Assembly: GCA_963824195.1 (NCBI GenBank)
Contig: CAWGOJ010000016.1
Span: forward strand, 87,147-151,146
Source: Bog-473 sp963824195
Lineage (GTDB): Bacteria; Actinomycetota; Acidimicrobiia; Acidimicrobiales; RAAP-2
Length of the DNA stretch: 64,000 bases
Direction of reading: 5' to 3'
The notes under the pieces were generated by a model that searched no databases, had not been told where the DNA came from, and saw only the letters and a program-made list of their open reading frames with translations. This document shows positions 1 to 8,914 of this stretch, piece after piece. Made by a program: the position numbers and the translations under genes. Positions within the stretch are counted from its first letter, which is position 1. Every line of letters starts with the position of its first letter.

Positions 1-1151
1 TGCGCTGCCCCGCCCTGGTGGCCAGGCGCATCCCCAGGGCCAGCAACATCGGCGGGGCGAAGCCCGACATGGAGGTCAGTGCCTCGCCGGCCACCGCCTG
101 TTTGGAGTCCTTGAGGTCCTTCATCTGCTCGGTGATGGTGTGGAGCCGCAGGACCGGGTCCTCGATGTCGACGGGGAGCTCAGCGAACATCGCCGAGACC
201 TTGTTGGCGAACGTGCCGTCCCCCACCGCCTTACCGGAGGCGTCGCGTGGCCGGACCGAGACCGGCACCAGCGTGCGCACCACGCGCTCGACGTCTTCGT
301 CGCGTGACAGCAGGAGCTCCCGGAAGCCGTTGGTGATGCACGCCAGCACCACGTCGTTGAAGGTCCCGCCGAGCGCCTTGCGGACCCTCTTGATGTCGTC
401 GACCGACGTCGTCGCCCAGGCGTAGCGCCGATGGGGGCCGAGCGGGCCGTTCAGGCTCGAGAGCGGCGTCGGGCGCACCAGCCCGCTGAGGGCGAAGAAG
501 CCGCTGGCCACCTCCAGGGCGGAGGTGACCACGCGGCCGGACGATACGGGCCTGCGCCCGCGCCGCGCGGACCTGTTCGTAGGGAGAGCGCACGATGTTC
601 TCCAGCGCGTCCACCACGAGTTGGAACCCCGAGGGCAGCGGGCGGGCGACCCACTGCGAGTGTTCGGGGCGCGGGGTATCGGGGCTCAGGTCCATGATCA
701 CCGCGAGCAGGTCCGTCCCCGAGACCCCGTCGACCAGCGCGTGATGCGTCTTGGCCAGCATGGCCCAGCGCTCGTCCTCGAGCCCTTCGACCACCCAGAT
801 CTCCCAGAGGGGCTTCGAGCGGTCGAGCTGCTGTGCCATGACGCGCCCGACGAGCTTGCGCAGCTCGCTCTCGCCTCCCGGAGAGGGCAGCGCAGTGTGG
901 CGCAGGTGGTACTCGATGTTGAAGTGCGGGTCGTCCACCCAGACCGGCCGCCCCAGCTCGAAGGGGACGAACCTGACCTTCTGGCGGTAGCGCGGGACGA
1001 GGTCGAGCTTGGCGTCGACCATGGCCACGATGTCGGCGAACGGCGGCGGGGGCCCCTCGAAGATGGCGACCGAGGCGATGTGCATGTGGGACACGTGGTC
1101 CTCGATGTGGAGGAATGATGCGTCCAGGGGGCTCAATCGATCAGGACTCAT
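1..1151 (-). CDS. Wax ester synthase/diacylglycerol acyltransferase (WS/DGAT), 3' end beyond the window, one frameshift
   Basis: Likely transfers acyl groups from acyl-CoA to diacylglycerol or a fatty alcohol to make storage lipid. The N-terminus is typical of the family and residues 136-142 read HHALVDG, the HHxxxDG active-site motif. The start is supported by a GGGAGGG ribosome site just upstream. The frame breaks near position 538, where one extra base is the simplest explanation. On the other side, the -1/+1 frame continues the family pattern (VVTSALEVASG, then VRKALGGTFNDVVLACITN) to the window edge. The true C-terminus lies outside the window. The frame break is probably a sequence error because both halves are well conserved. 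Confidence 0.88.
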
Positions 1152-1216
1152 CGACCCTCCCTTCAGGGCAGTTTCGGGGCCGAACGCTACTACCGCGCGG
1201 TCGTCGATCTCCCGGG

Positions 1217-2242
1217 TCAGCCGGCGCTGGCGGCGACGGTGCGTTCGCCGAGCGAGGCCAGGAGCGGGGTGTCGTGGATCTCACCCAGGGTCTCCTCGTA
1301 GGCGACCTCGATCACACGGCTGCTGCGGTCCTCGGCCATGGCCCGCAAGCCCATCGCCCGGCGCGACCCGGCACCGGGCTCCAGGCTGACCACGGCCGTT
1401 CCCGCCTCCTCCAGCCGCGCCACCTCCCGCTCCAATCGGCGGTGCACGGAGCGGCGCAGGAGGCCGTCGGCCCCGTTCGCGCTGCCGTGGGCGGCGGACA
1501 TCGACGAGATGATGACGACCTGGTCCAGACCCTCGGACCGGAGCACGTCGGCGTTGGTGGCCGAATGCACGCCACCATCGACGTACTCGGTGTCCCCAAT
1601 GGCCACCGGTCGGAAGTAGCCCGGAATGGCACACGACGCCAGCACCGCCGGGGCCAGCCGTGCCGGCGGTGCGCCGGCCCGGCCGAAGACGACGCGGGCG
1701 CCGTCGGACCGGCGGACGGCGCAGATCCGCAGCCCGCCTGGCCAGTGGGCGCCGATGTGCTCGTCGAGGCCGCGCGCCCGCTCGGAGATGTCGACCTGGC
1801 CACGCGGCATCAGCGTCATGGCCGCCACCTCGGGGCGGAAGGCGAGCGGCCGCCGGGCCACCCGCGTGAGCAGCGCGGGGGACGGCAGGTTCCACGGGCG
1901 CAGGAGCGACCGCACCGACGGGGTGGGCAGCGGCTCGGCTTCGGAGGGGAGGATGCGCCGCAGGATGGCACCGCCGCGCCGCGAGGTGGGCACTCCGTAG
2001 AGCGAGGCCGCCAGATCGGTGGCCGGCACGCCGACCCGCAGCGCCGCACCGGTGACCGAGCCGGCCGACGTGCCGACGATAATGGACGCGCGGCGCGGGT
2101 CCCAGCCGGTCTCGCGCTGCAGCGCGGCCAGGACGCCGGCCTGGTACGCCTGGCCGACGACACCGCCGGCACCGAGCACCAGCCCTATCGAAGGAGCCTT
2201 GCGGCCCCCGAACCCCCCACGGATCACCTTCATCACCCCCAC
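1217..2242 (-). CDS. Patatin-like phospholipase
   Basis: Serine lipid acyl hydrolase of the patatin/RssA type, 341 aa. The glycine-rich oxyanion stretch GAGGVVG is at residues 24-30, the nucleophile elbow GTSAG at 57-61 (Ser59), and the catalytic Asp is in VDGG (Asp222), so the Ser-Asp dyad is complete. No signal peptide is visible, suggesting a cytosolic or membrane-peripheral enzyme. The start may be the GTG used here or the ATG three codons later, which is preceded by a G-rich stretch. It lies about 65 bases downstream of the WS/DGAT gene start on the same strand, so the two may form a neutral-lipid synthesis and turnover pair. That pairing is an inference. Confidence 0.9.
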   Translation of the reverse strand: MGVMKVIRGGFGGRKAPSIGLVLGAGGVVGQAYQAGVLAALQRETGWDPRRASIIVGTSAGSVTGAALRVGVPATDLAASLYGVPTSRRGGAILRRILPSEAEPLPTPSVRSLLRPWNLPSPALLTRVARRPLAFRPEVAAMTLMPRGQVDISERARGLDEHIGAHWPGGLRICAVRRSDGARVVFGRAGAPPARLAPAVLASCAIPGYFRPVAIGDTEYVDGGVHSATNADVLRSEGLDQVVIISSMSAAHGSANGADGLLRRSVHRRLEREVARLEEAGTAVVSLEPGAGSRRAMGLRAMAEDRSSRVIEVAYEETLGEIHDTPLLASLGERTVAASAG

Positions 2243-2397
2243 TTCTTACCCGTTTGTCCGACGCTTCACAGAGATTTCACCTACGGGCGGGGTTCGCCCT
2301 GCTGGGGGACCGCCTCCCGGTTCTTCGTGCCACCGGTCCGGCATCTCCGGCCTGCTCCCCAAGGTGGGCCAGCGGACCGGAGCGGCTGGGGAGATGC

Positions 2398-2529
2398 ATG
2401 ACGGAGATCCGGAAGGTCGCCGCCGCCATCGGTGGCGTCGTCCTCATCGTCGGGATGCTGAGCGATGCGGTGGCGACGGTGATGGGGCTGCATCATCTGA
2501 GCGCACCGGCCGTTACTCTGCGGAGCTGA
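2398..2529 (+). CDS. Possible small membrane peptide
   Basis: A 43-residue reading frame with a hydrophobic middle (GGVVLIVGMLSDAVATVMG) that could form one membrane segment. Its TGA ends one base before the ATG of the next gene, which is the spacing of translationally coupled genes. Upstream there is only a weak purine stretch (GGGGAG). I do not recognise a family, and high-GC DNA produces such frames by chance. Confidence 0.25.
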   Translation: MTEIRKVAAAIGGVVLIVGMLSDAVATVMGLHHLSAPAVTLRS

Positions 2530-2530
2530 C

Positions 2531-3214
2531 ATGGGTTCGACCCGCGACGACCTGCACCGCATCGCGGCGCACGTGCTGGGCCGCCGGCGATTCGCGGTGA
2601 GCGGCCACTTCGGCCTGCGCTCCAGCCCCGAGGGTCTGGCCACTCCGGCGTTCGGGCCCGAGCCCGAGGTCCTGCGCCTGGCCGGGTCGGCGCTCGTGCG
2701 CGAGGTGGGGACGCAGTGTTGGTCGATGCCCCTCGACGGCTCGACCCTGGCCGAGCTGGCCCGCTTCGGGGGGGCCGACCTCGACGCCGACTTCTCGGCG
2801 GGCCCGGCGACGCCCCCGCTGGGGCGGACCGACGCTCCGCTGAGCGTGGACGCCGCGGAGCTGGACGGGCTCTACCGCTGGTTCGACCTCGGCTGGCGGG
2901 TGCTCGACGCCGTCACCTCGGACGCATCCGTGGCGCCCACCCGGGCGACCGTGCAGCTGTGGCCGGAGCACTTCGACGCCGGCACCGCCGTCGACCTGGG
3001 CTCGGGTGCCGGCGTCAACCTCGGCTTCTCCGGCGGCGACTCCTTCTCGGAGGAGCCGTACGCGTACGTCGGGCCCTGGGGCCCCGAACGGCCGGGCGAC
3101 CCCGGGTACTGGAACGCGCCGTTCGGTGCGTTCGTCCCGCGTTCGCGTGCCGGCGGCGAGGCGGCGTGTGCGGCCTTCCTCCGCTCGGGCGTGGCGCTGC
3201 TGGCGGGCGGATAG
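2531..3214 (+). CDS. Conserved hypothetical protein, 227 aa
   Basis: I cannot assign a function. The protein is acidic, soluble-looking and has no signal peptide or membrane segment. It begins with a short helical region (DDLHRIAAHVLGRRR) followed by a beta-rich part with several Gly/Trp-rich motifs (WPEHFDAG, YVGPWGP, YWNAPFGAF). Codon choice is strongly GC-biased at third positions, as expected of a real gene here. It ends 5 bases before the GTG of the COQ4-like gene, so the two are probably cotranscribed. Confidence 0.7.
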   Translation: MGSTRDDLHRIAAHVLGRRRFAVSGHFGLRSSPEGLATPAFGPEPEVLRLAGSALVREVGTQCWSMPLDGSTLAELARFGGADLDADFSAGPATPPLGRTDAPLSVDAAELDGLYRWFDLGWRVLDAVTSDASVAPTRATVQLWPEHFDAGTAVDLGSGAGVNLGFSGGDSFSEEPYAYVGPWGPERPGDPGYWNAPFGAFVPRSRAGGEAACAAFLRSGVALLAGG

Positions 3215-3219
3215 CGCTC

Positions 3220-4374
3220 GTGCCCGTCCCGCTCCCCAGCGCCGAGACGGTGAACCTGCATCCGCCCGACGCCGAGGAGACGCAGCTCCTGGCCGACGGC
3301 GTGGCGTGCGCCGTCGCCGGGCGTGACGGGCCGCTGCCCGTGCAGCGCTCGCTCGTCGAGGCGATGGTCTCGGCGATGACGGGCCACCCGGTGTCGCTGG
3401 AGGGCCGGCGGCCGATCACCGCCGGTGAGTTCGCCGCCGCCCTGTCCCGGCGCGACCTCCCGTTCCGCTCCCGCATGGTGCAGGCGATGCTCCTCTGCGC
3501 GCTGGTCCGGCACCCGCTGCCCGACGACGTGGCCGGCGGCGTGGCCGAGTTCGCGGCGGAGCTCGGGGTGGACGACGGGATGGTCGACGTGGCACGCGAG
3601 TTCGCCGCCGGGTCGCTCGGCCTGGCGGCCATCGACTTCGCTCGCAACGGGTACGAGGGGACGTGGCACGAGGAGGAGTCGGCCGGCGCACTCCACTCCA
3701 CGCGGGTGCTGCACGAGGCCTGGGAGTTCTCCCTGGCCGACCCGGAGCTGGCGGGGCGCTGGGCGTCCCTCGAGGCCCTGCCCGGTGACGCCCTGGGCCG
3801 CAAGGTGTGGGAGCTGTACCAGGCACGAGGGTTCTCGTTCCCGGGGTCACCCGGTTCGGCGCCGCCCCTGCTGTGCCAGCACGACTGGGTGCACGTGCTG
3901 GCCGACTACGGCACGACCGTCGAAGCGGAGGTCGAGGTGTTCGGGCTGATCGCACGGGCCAACGACGACCCGCACGCCTTCTCGCTCCTGGCCATGGTGA
4001 TCTCGCTCTTCGAGACCGGCTACCTCGCCACGGGCGCCGGGCTGTTCGAGTCCTCGCCCGGCCACTTCTCGTCGAGCCCGGACATGGCGGTCCGCCTGTC
4101 CGACGCCATGCGGCGCGGTGCGCTGTGCCACGACCGCGAGACCGGCGCTGACAGCATCGACTACCTCCGGATTGATTGGTTCGCCGTGGCCCACCGCACG
4201 TGCGAGGACCTCCGGGCGCGTTTCAACCTCGTCCCGAAGTCGCCGGCGGCGGTCGCGGCAGGGTCGGTCGGGCCCTGGGAGCACGGGGGGATCAGCCCCT
4301 TCCAGGTGAACGCCGGCCGGGTGCTGGCCGCCGCCCGCGGGCTGCCCTACGACGCCCACGGCGCATCGGTCTGA
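3220..4374 (+). CDS. TerB-like / COQ4-like protein
   Basis: A 384-aa protein without signal peptide. The N-terminal ~200 residues look like an all-helical TerB-type domain (AMLLCALVRHPLPDD, then EFAAELGVDDGMV). The C-terminal part carries HDWVHVLADY followed by Glu: H221, D222, H225 and E237 match exactly the HDxxHx11E metal motif of COQ4, the protein acting on the ring in ubiquinone synthesis. Overall resemblance to COQ4 is otherwise weak, so substrate and pathway are unknown. The GTG start is chosen because it lies 5 bases after the previous stop with a GGGCGG stretch upstream; the open frame extends further 5' but only as a shadow of the preceding gene. A paralogue lies at 19695-20670. Confidence 0.72.
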   Translation: MPVPLPSAETVNLHPPDAEETQLLADGVACAVAGRDGPLPVQRSLVEAMVSAMTGHPVSLEGRRPITAGEFAAALSRRDLPFRSRMVQAMLLCALVRHPLPDDVAGGVAEFAAELGVDDGMVDVAREFAAGSLGLAAIDFARNGYEGTWHEEESAGALHSTRVLHEAWEFSLADPELAGRWASLEALPGDALGRKVWELYQARGFSFPGSPGSAPPLLCQHDWVHVLADYGTTVEAEVEVFGLIARANDDPHAFSLLAMVISLFETGYLATGAGLFESSPGHFSSSPDMAVRLSDAMRRGALCHDRETGADSIDYLRIDWFAVAHRTCEDLRARFNLVPKSPAAVAAGSVGPWEHGGISPFQVNAGRVLAAARGLPYDAHGASV

Positions 4375-4377
4375 GGG

Positions 4378-5035
4378 TCACGACTCGAGGAAGCGCAGGA
4401 CCGCCAACACCCGGCGGTGGTCGTTCTCCGACACGGGGAGATTCAGCTTGGCGAAGATGTTGGCGACGTGCTTCTCCACGGCGCCCTCGCTGACCACCAG
4501 CGCGCTGGCGATGGCGGCATTGGACCGGCCTTCCGCCATGAGCGCGAGGACCTCCCGCTCGCGGGGCGTAAGCACCGAGAGCGTGTCGGTGCGGCGCGTG
4601 GCGCCGAGGAGCTGCGTCACCACTTCGGGGTCCAAGGCCGTACCTCCTGATGGCGACCCGCTCGAGTGCCTCGACGAAGTCGCTGACGTCGGCCACGCGG
4701 TCCTTCAGCAGGTAGCCGATGCCGGCGGCGTCGTCCGCCAGCAGCTCGGCGGCGTAGCGGGTCTCGATGTACTGGGAGAACAACAGGATCCCGAGCCCCT
4801 CGTGGCGGTCGCGCAGGTCGAGCGCGAGGCGGAGTCCCTCGTCGGTGAAGGTCGGTGGCATGCGGATGTCGATGACGGCCACGTCAGGCGGGTTCTGGGC
4901 CACGGAGCTGCGCAGCGCCTCGGGGTCGCCGACGGCGCCCGTGATGGTGAAGCCGCGGTCGACCAGCAGCTGGACGAGGCCGTCTCGCAGGATCGCCGAG
5001 TCCTCGGCGATGGCAACCCGGAGCGCGCCGACCAT
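4378..5035 (-). CDS. NarL/LuxR-family response regulator, one frameshift
   Basis: DNA-binding partner of the adjacent histidine kinase. The receiver domain has the acidic pair at E11-D12, phospho-acceptor Asp56 in DVAVIDIRMPP, and the KD lysine in GYLLKDRV. The second frame gives a typical LuxR-type helix-turn-helix (LTPREREVLALMAEG, then AAIASALVVSEGAVEKHV). The join is near position 4640, where removing one base restores IRGGTALDPEVV, the usual linker of this family. The start ATG overlaps the kinase stop (ATGA), so the two are translationally coupled. The frameshift is probably an error because both halves are well preserved. Confidence 0.85.
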
Positions 5036-6448
5036 CACGGGTGCAGCGGCAGGTCGACGGTGACGACGGTGGGCCCGCCGGGCGGGCTGACCACGTGGAG
5101 CCGCCCGTCGACCGCGTGCACCCGGTCGGTCAGCCCGGCCAGGCCGCTCGAGGAGGAGCCGACCCGGGACAGCTCGGCCCCGCCGCGCCCGTCGTCGCGC
5201 ACGACGAGGCGGAGCCACGTCCCTTGCTGCGCGCACGAGACGGACGCCCGCGACGCCTGCGCGTGCTGGGCCACGTTGGCCAGCAGCTCGGCGACACAGA
5301 AGTAGGCGATGGCCTCGATGGCGGGGGTCGGTCGCGCCTGGAGGTCGAAGGAGACTTCGGTGGGCACGGCGCTGCGGGCGGCCAGGGTGGCCAGCGCGCC
5401 CTCCAGGCCGATGTCGAGCGCCGGCGGGTGAATGCCCCGGGCGATGTCCCGCAGCTCGGTGATGGCCTCCTTGGCGCCCCTGTGGGCCGTCGTCGACGAG
5501 CTCGCGCACCTGGTCGAGGTCCACGTGGTCGGTGTCCTCGAGCTTCTCCTTGGCCATGCCCAGCCGCATGGCGAGGGCCACCAGCTGGGCCTGGGTGCCG
5601 TCGTGCAGGTCGCGCTCGATGCGCCGCAGCGTGGCCGCCGAGGCGTCGACCGTCTGAGTCCGGGCCTGCTCGAGCGTGCGGACCCGGGCTGCCATGGGGT
5701 CGGGGCCGAGCAGGCCGCGGATGAGCAGGCGGTCCACGGTGACGAAGCCGCGCATCGACCCAGGGGGCGGCGAAGAAGAAGATGGCGCCGAGGATGAAGA
5801 CCCCGACCGCATGGAAGAAGCCTCCCGGCTGGAACCAGAAGGGGCTGCCGGGGAAGATGCCGCGGACCAGCCCCCAGACCGCCAGGCCGCCGCCGCCCCG
5901 GTCGAAGATGGGTCCGGTGAGGCAGGCGAAGGCGTCCCACCACAGGCTGACGGCCACGAACACGCCCAGGATGGTCCACGGCACCTTGACGGCGAAGTAG
6001 GCCACGGCGCGCCAGCCCACCCGGTCCCGCAGGGCGGACTGGAGCCACCCGAGGAAGCCGCGGCCGGCCGACGAAGGGCTCGGGGTCCTCGATCGGCTCG
6101 CCGAGCATGGACCGGGCCAGCCCGCGCTGCAAGCCGCCCATGCCGCGGGCGCTGCGCAGGGAGAGCCCGAGCAGGGCCAGCCCGAAGAAGGTGATGGCGA
6201 GCGCCACGCCGGCCACCATGGTGAGGCCGATGAAGGCGATGCCGAGCGCGGCCAGAGCTGCCGGAGACCAGGAAGAAGGCCAGCTCGGTCCAGGGGCGCT
6301 TCGTGAAGGGCTCGCGCACGATGCGCTCCGTCAGCGACTTGAGAGCGGCCGCGTGCTCCTCGCTGATGGCCAGCGCGAGCTCTTTGCCCCGGATACGCAC
6401 GTGCACGCCGGTGCCCTCGGCCTGCTCGACGTCGGACTGCTCGACCAT
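5035..6448 (-). CDS. Sensor histidine kinase (HisKA_3 type) with membrane sensor domain, several frameshifts
   Basis: NarL-type kinase. Reading across frames gives a cytosolic N-terminus (MVEQSDVEQAEG), a four-helix membrane sensor region of the 'putative sensor' type found in actinobacterial kinases, then the phosphorylation helix with RDLHDGTQAQLVAL. The HATPase domain follows, with N-box-like ELLANVAQHAQA and the G-box DDGRGG. About five single-base frame changes are needed between roughly 6260 and 5490. The ATG overlaps the stop of the upstream ABC-2 gene and its own stop overlaps the response regulator start, so gene boundaries are intact. The layout ABC-2 transporter, kinase, regulator suggests the kinase senses a compound handled by that transporter. 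Confidence 0.8.
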
Positions 6449-7047
6449 CAGACGTCCCGCCGGTTGAGGAACGCCGCACCGACGGCCAGTGCGATGGCCG
6501 CGTAGAGGGCCATCAGCAGGAAGGCGGCGGTGCTCGAGAGCGCACCGAAGACGGGCACGACGGCGCCGACGGAGTTGCCGAGGAGCATCACGGGCATGAA
6601 TCGGCTCGGGTTCCCGGCCACGTTGTGGAGGATGAGGGGGACCAGAAGCGTGCATCCCACGAAGACAGCGATGGAGCCCGCACTGTGGCGGATGATCGCG
6701 CCGATCCCCAGCCCGAACAAGGCGAGCAGGGCCAGGAAGCCCCCCGACTCGACGAGGGCCCGCAGGACGCCGGGATCACCCAGCGTGGCGGTGGGCGCCC
6801 CGCCGGAGAGGACGGCCTGACCGACGAAGAACGACAGGAAGCTCAGCACCATGCCCAGGATCAGGGTGAACATCCCGAGCACGAGGGCCTTGGCGCCGAA
6901 GAACACGGAACGACGGGGGTCGCCGCCAGGGACGAACGGATGGTGCCGCTGCCGTACTCCGCCGCCGGGTACGTCGAGCCCGAGGATCATGCGCATCGTG
7001 GTGCATGTGCCGGACCCGTTGGGGCCGAGGAACCCGGTGACGATCAT
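6448..7047 (-). pseudogene. Chimeric remnant: ABC ATPase P-loop joined to the second half of an ABC-2 permease
   Basis: The first ~27 residues are the Walker A region of an ABC-2 exporter ATPase (GFLGPNGSG, then TTMRMILGLD), but the two residues that should be Lys-Thr are Thr-Cys. The usual ~25 residues before the P-loop are missing, although a good AAAGGAG site precedes the ATG. Directly after it comes the middle of an ABC-2 permease: in another frame the sequence reads AAEYGSGTIRSSLAAT, then returns to RRSVFFGAKALV and runs through four or five membrane helices to a normal C-terminus. Most of the ATPase and the N-terminal half of the permease are therefore absent. This is either a real internal deletion or an assembly collapse. 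Its stop overlaps the kinase start, showing the original ATPase-permease-kinase-regulator operon. Confidence 0.75.
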
Positions 7048-7177
7048 GTTCGCTGACTCCTTTCGCGGCCCGACGGGCGGGCTGCACTGCCAGCATGGGG
7101 CGCGAAGGCACGCATTGGAATGCCGCTACCGGGCGTCCCGTCCTGGTGCTAGCCCCCTCCGCCGGGAGCAGGCGGCT

Positions 7178-8914
7178 TCAGCCCGCGGCGGGTGACCCGG
7201 GCCAGGCCGGGTAGGACGGCGCCCGGTCGGGCGGCGACGGGTAGCTGGTCACCGACCCCGCCACCGAGAACATCGGGACGGGCCCGGCGGGCACCGTGCC
7301 CGCCTTGTAGCGCGCCCCGCCGTTGACGTAGCGCATCAGCCCGCTGCCGGTCACGCCCTCCTCGTCGGGGCCCTTGGCGGTGGCGTCGTACCAGAGGAAC
7401 GTGTAGTCGGCGGGCGACGAGTAGCTCGGCAGCGGCGCCGCGCCCTGGTAGCCGTAGGCGTCGAGCGGCGTGGTCGGCCCGCCCCCGGCCGGCGGGGCGC
7501 GGAACAGCCCCGCGGTGAAGGTGGAGGGCGTGAGGTCGGGCCCGGCCAGCTGGACCCCCTCGAAGAACTGCTGGATCGGCGGGATGATCGCCGGCGCCGC
7601 CAGGGAGGCGGGGTGAGGTGTTGGCGCCGTACCACCAGCGATAGAGCCGGTCGGCGTCGCCCGTGGCGACCGGGGTGGGGACGCCGAGGCTCGTGACCCC
7701 GAAGGCGTGCGCCCACTCGGACTGGTCGTAGTAGCGCCCGAGGGTCGACGTGTCGGTGAGCACGATCCCGGTGATGATCCACTCGGGGGAGTAGCCGATG
7801 TCGGCGCAGGCCCGCGTGAGGTAGATCGGCATGATGGGGTCGCCGGCGAAGATGACACTGGTGGCGCCCGAGGTCTTCAGCTTCTCGGCGATGGTGGCGG
7901 CCTGGGTGGGCAGGGTGGTGAGGTCGAGCGTGTAGTCGAGGTCCGTCGGCGACGCCATGCCCACGTGGCCCGCCCGGAGCTTCTTGGCGAGCGACGCCCT
8001 CAGCTCGGCCGATCCGGGGGCGGGGGGCTCGGAGGTCTCGCTCACCACGATGAACTTCCGCGGGACCGTGTGCAGGGAGGGGTCGCCGGCCAGATGGCCG
8101 GCTTGTCCGTTCAGCTTGGCGACGACGTAGCCGATCGTCTCGTAGAGCGACGTGTCGGCCGCCCGCAGGTTCGCCCACTGGTACGGGGCGTTCAGCTGGA
8201 TCTCGCCGTAGGTGCTCGAGTCGCCGCACCCCATGCAGAACACGTGCTGGCGCGCCAGCTCCTCCTCGTAGGCCGATGTCTGCGCCGGTCCCCGATGGAG
8301 GCGAAGGCGTGGAGCTGCTGCGCCACCGTGACGGCGTCGGCGTGGGCGGCCACCGGGTCGGTCGCCGCACCCGTGGCGTTGAACACGATGAGGTTGATGT
8401 GGCGCCCGTACATCTCGTAGACGTGGTTGAACATGGCCACGTACGCCTGCACGGTCGCGAGTGACTGGGCTGGCGTGCCTGCCGCACTCGAGACGGCCGA
8501 GGCGAGCCCGCCCGGTTGGGCCTGGTAGTAGACGAGGTTGACGGAGTCACCGGACACACCGCTCGAGGTGGCCCCGCCGTTCTTGGCTCCGGTGACGAGC
8601 GGCACGCAGGGCGGGGCGTAGACGCTCGGCATCTTGAGCCGCCCCGTCTTGTGGTCGCACTCGGTCCCCCAGTCGTAGTCGGCGGTCTTCCCCAGCTTGG
8701 CGGCGGCCGCATAGGTGAGCGGTACGGTCGAGCGGGCGGTCTGGGCCGCGCCGCCGTTCGACGGGGCCGTGGTGGTGCCGTTGTTCTCGTGCACGGTGGC
8801 CAGGGCACCAGCGGCCACCAGCGCGGCCACGATGAGGACGACCGGCCCGGCGATCCGCAGGCGGCTCACCCGCGGCCAGGGCCGCTCGTTCGGTCGGGGC
8901 TCCGTGTCGCTCAT
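7178..8914 (-). CDS. Liv-type ABC transporter substrate-binding protein, two frameshifts
   Basis: Extracytoplasmic solute receptor of the branched-chain amino acid/amide type for the transporter encoded upstream. An N-terminal membrane segment (VVLIVAALVAAGALATV) anchors it; there is no clear lipobox. The periplasmic-binding-protein part includes VNLVYYQAQPGG, YGRHINLIVFNATG, and ATSVIFAGDPIMPIYLTRAC from the second lobe. Frames change near 8280 and 7615. The start ATG overlaps the expected stop of the MFS-ATPase gene (ATGA). The real ligand cannot be told from sequence; an unusual N-terminal insert with YDWGTECDHKTGRLKMPS suggests something other than leucine. Confidence 0.82.

Noticed and set aside
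4292..6655. A 787-residue protein covering kinase and regulator
   Set aside because: It is a mixture of correct and shadow frames caused by several indels; overlapping start/stop codons show two separate genes.
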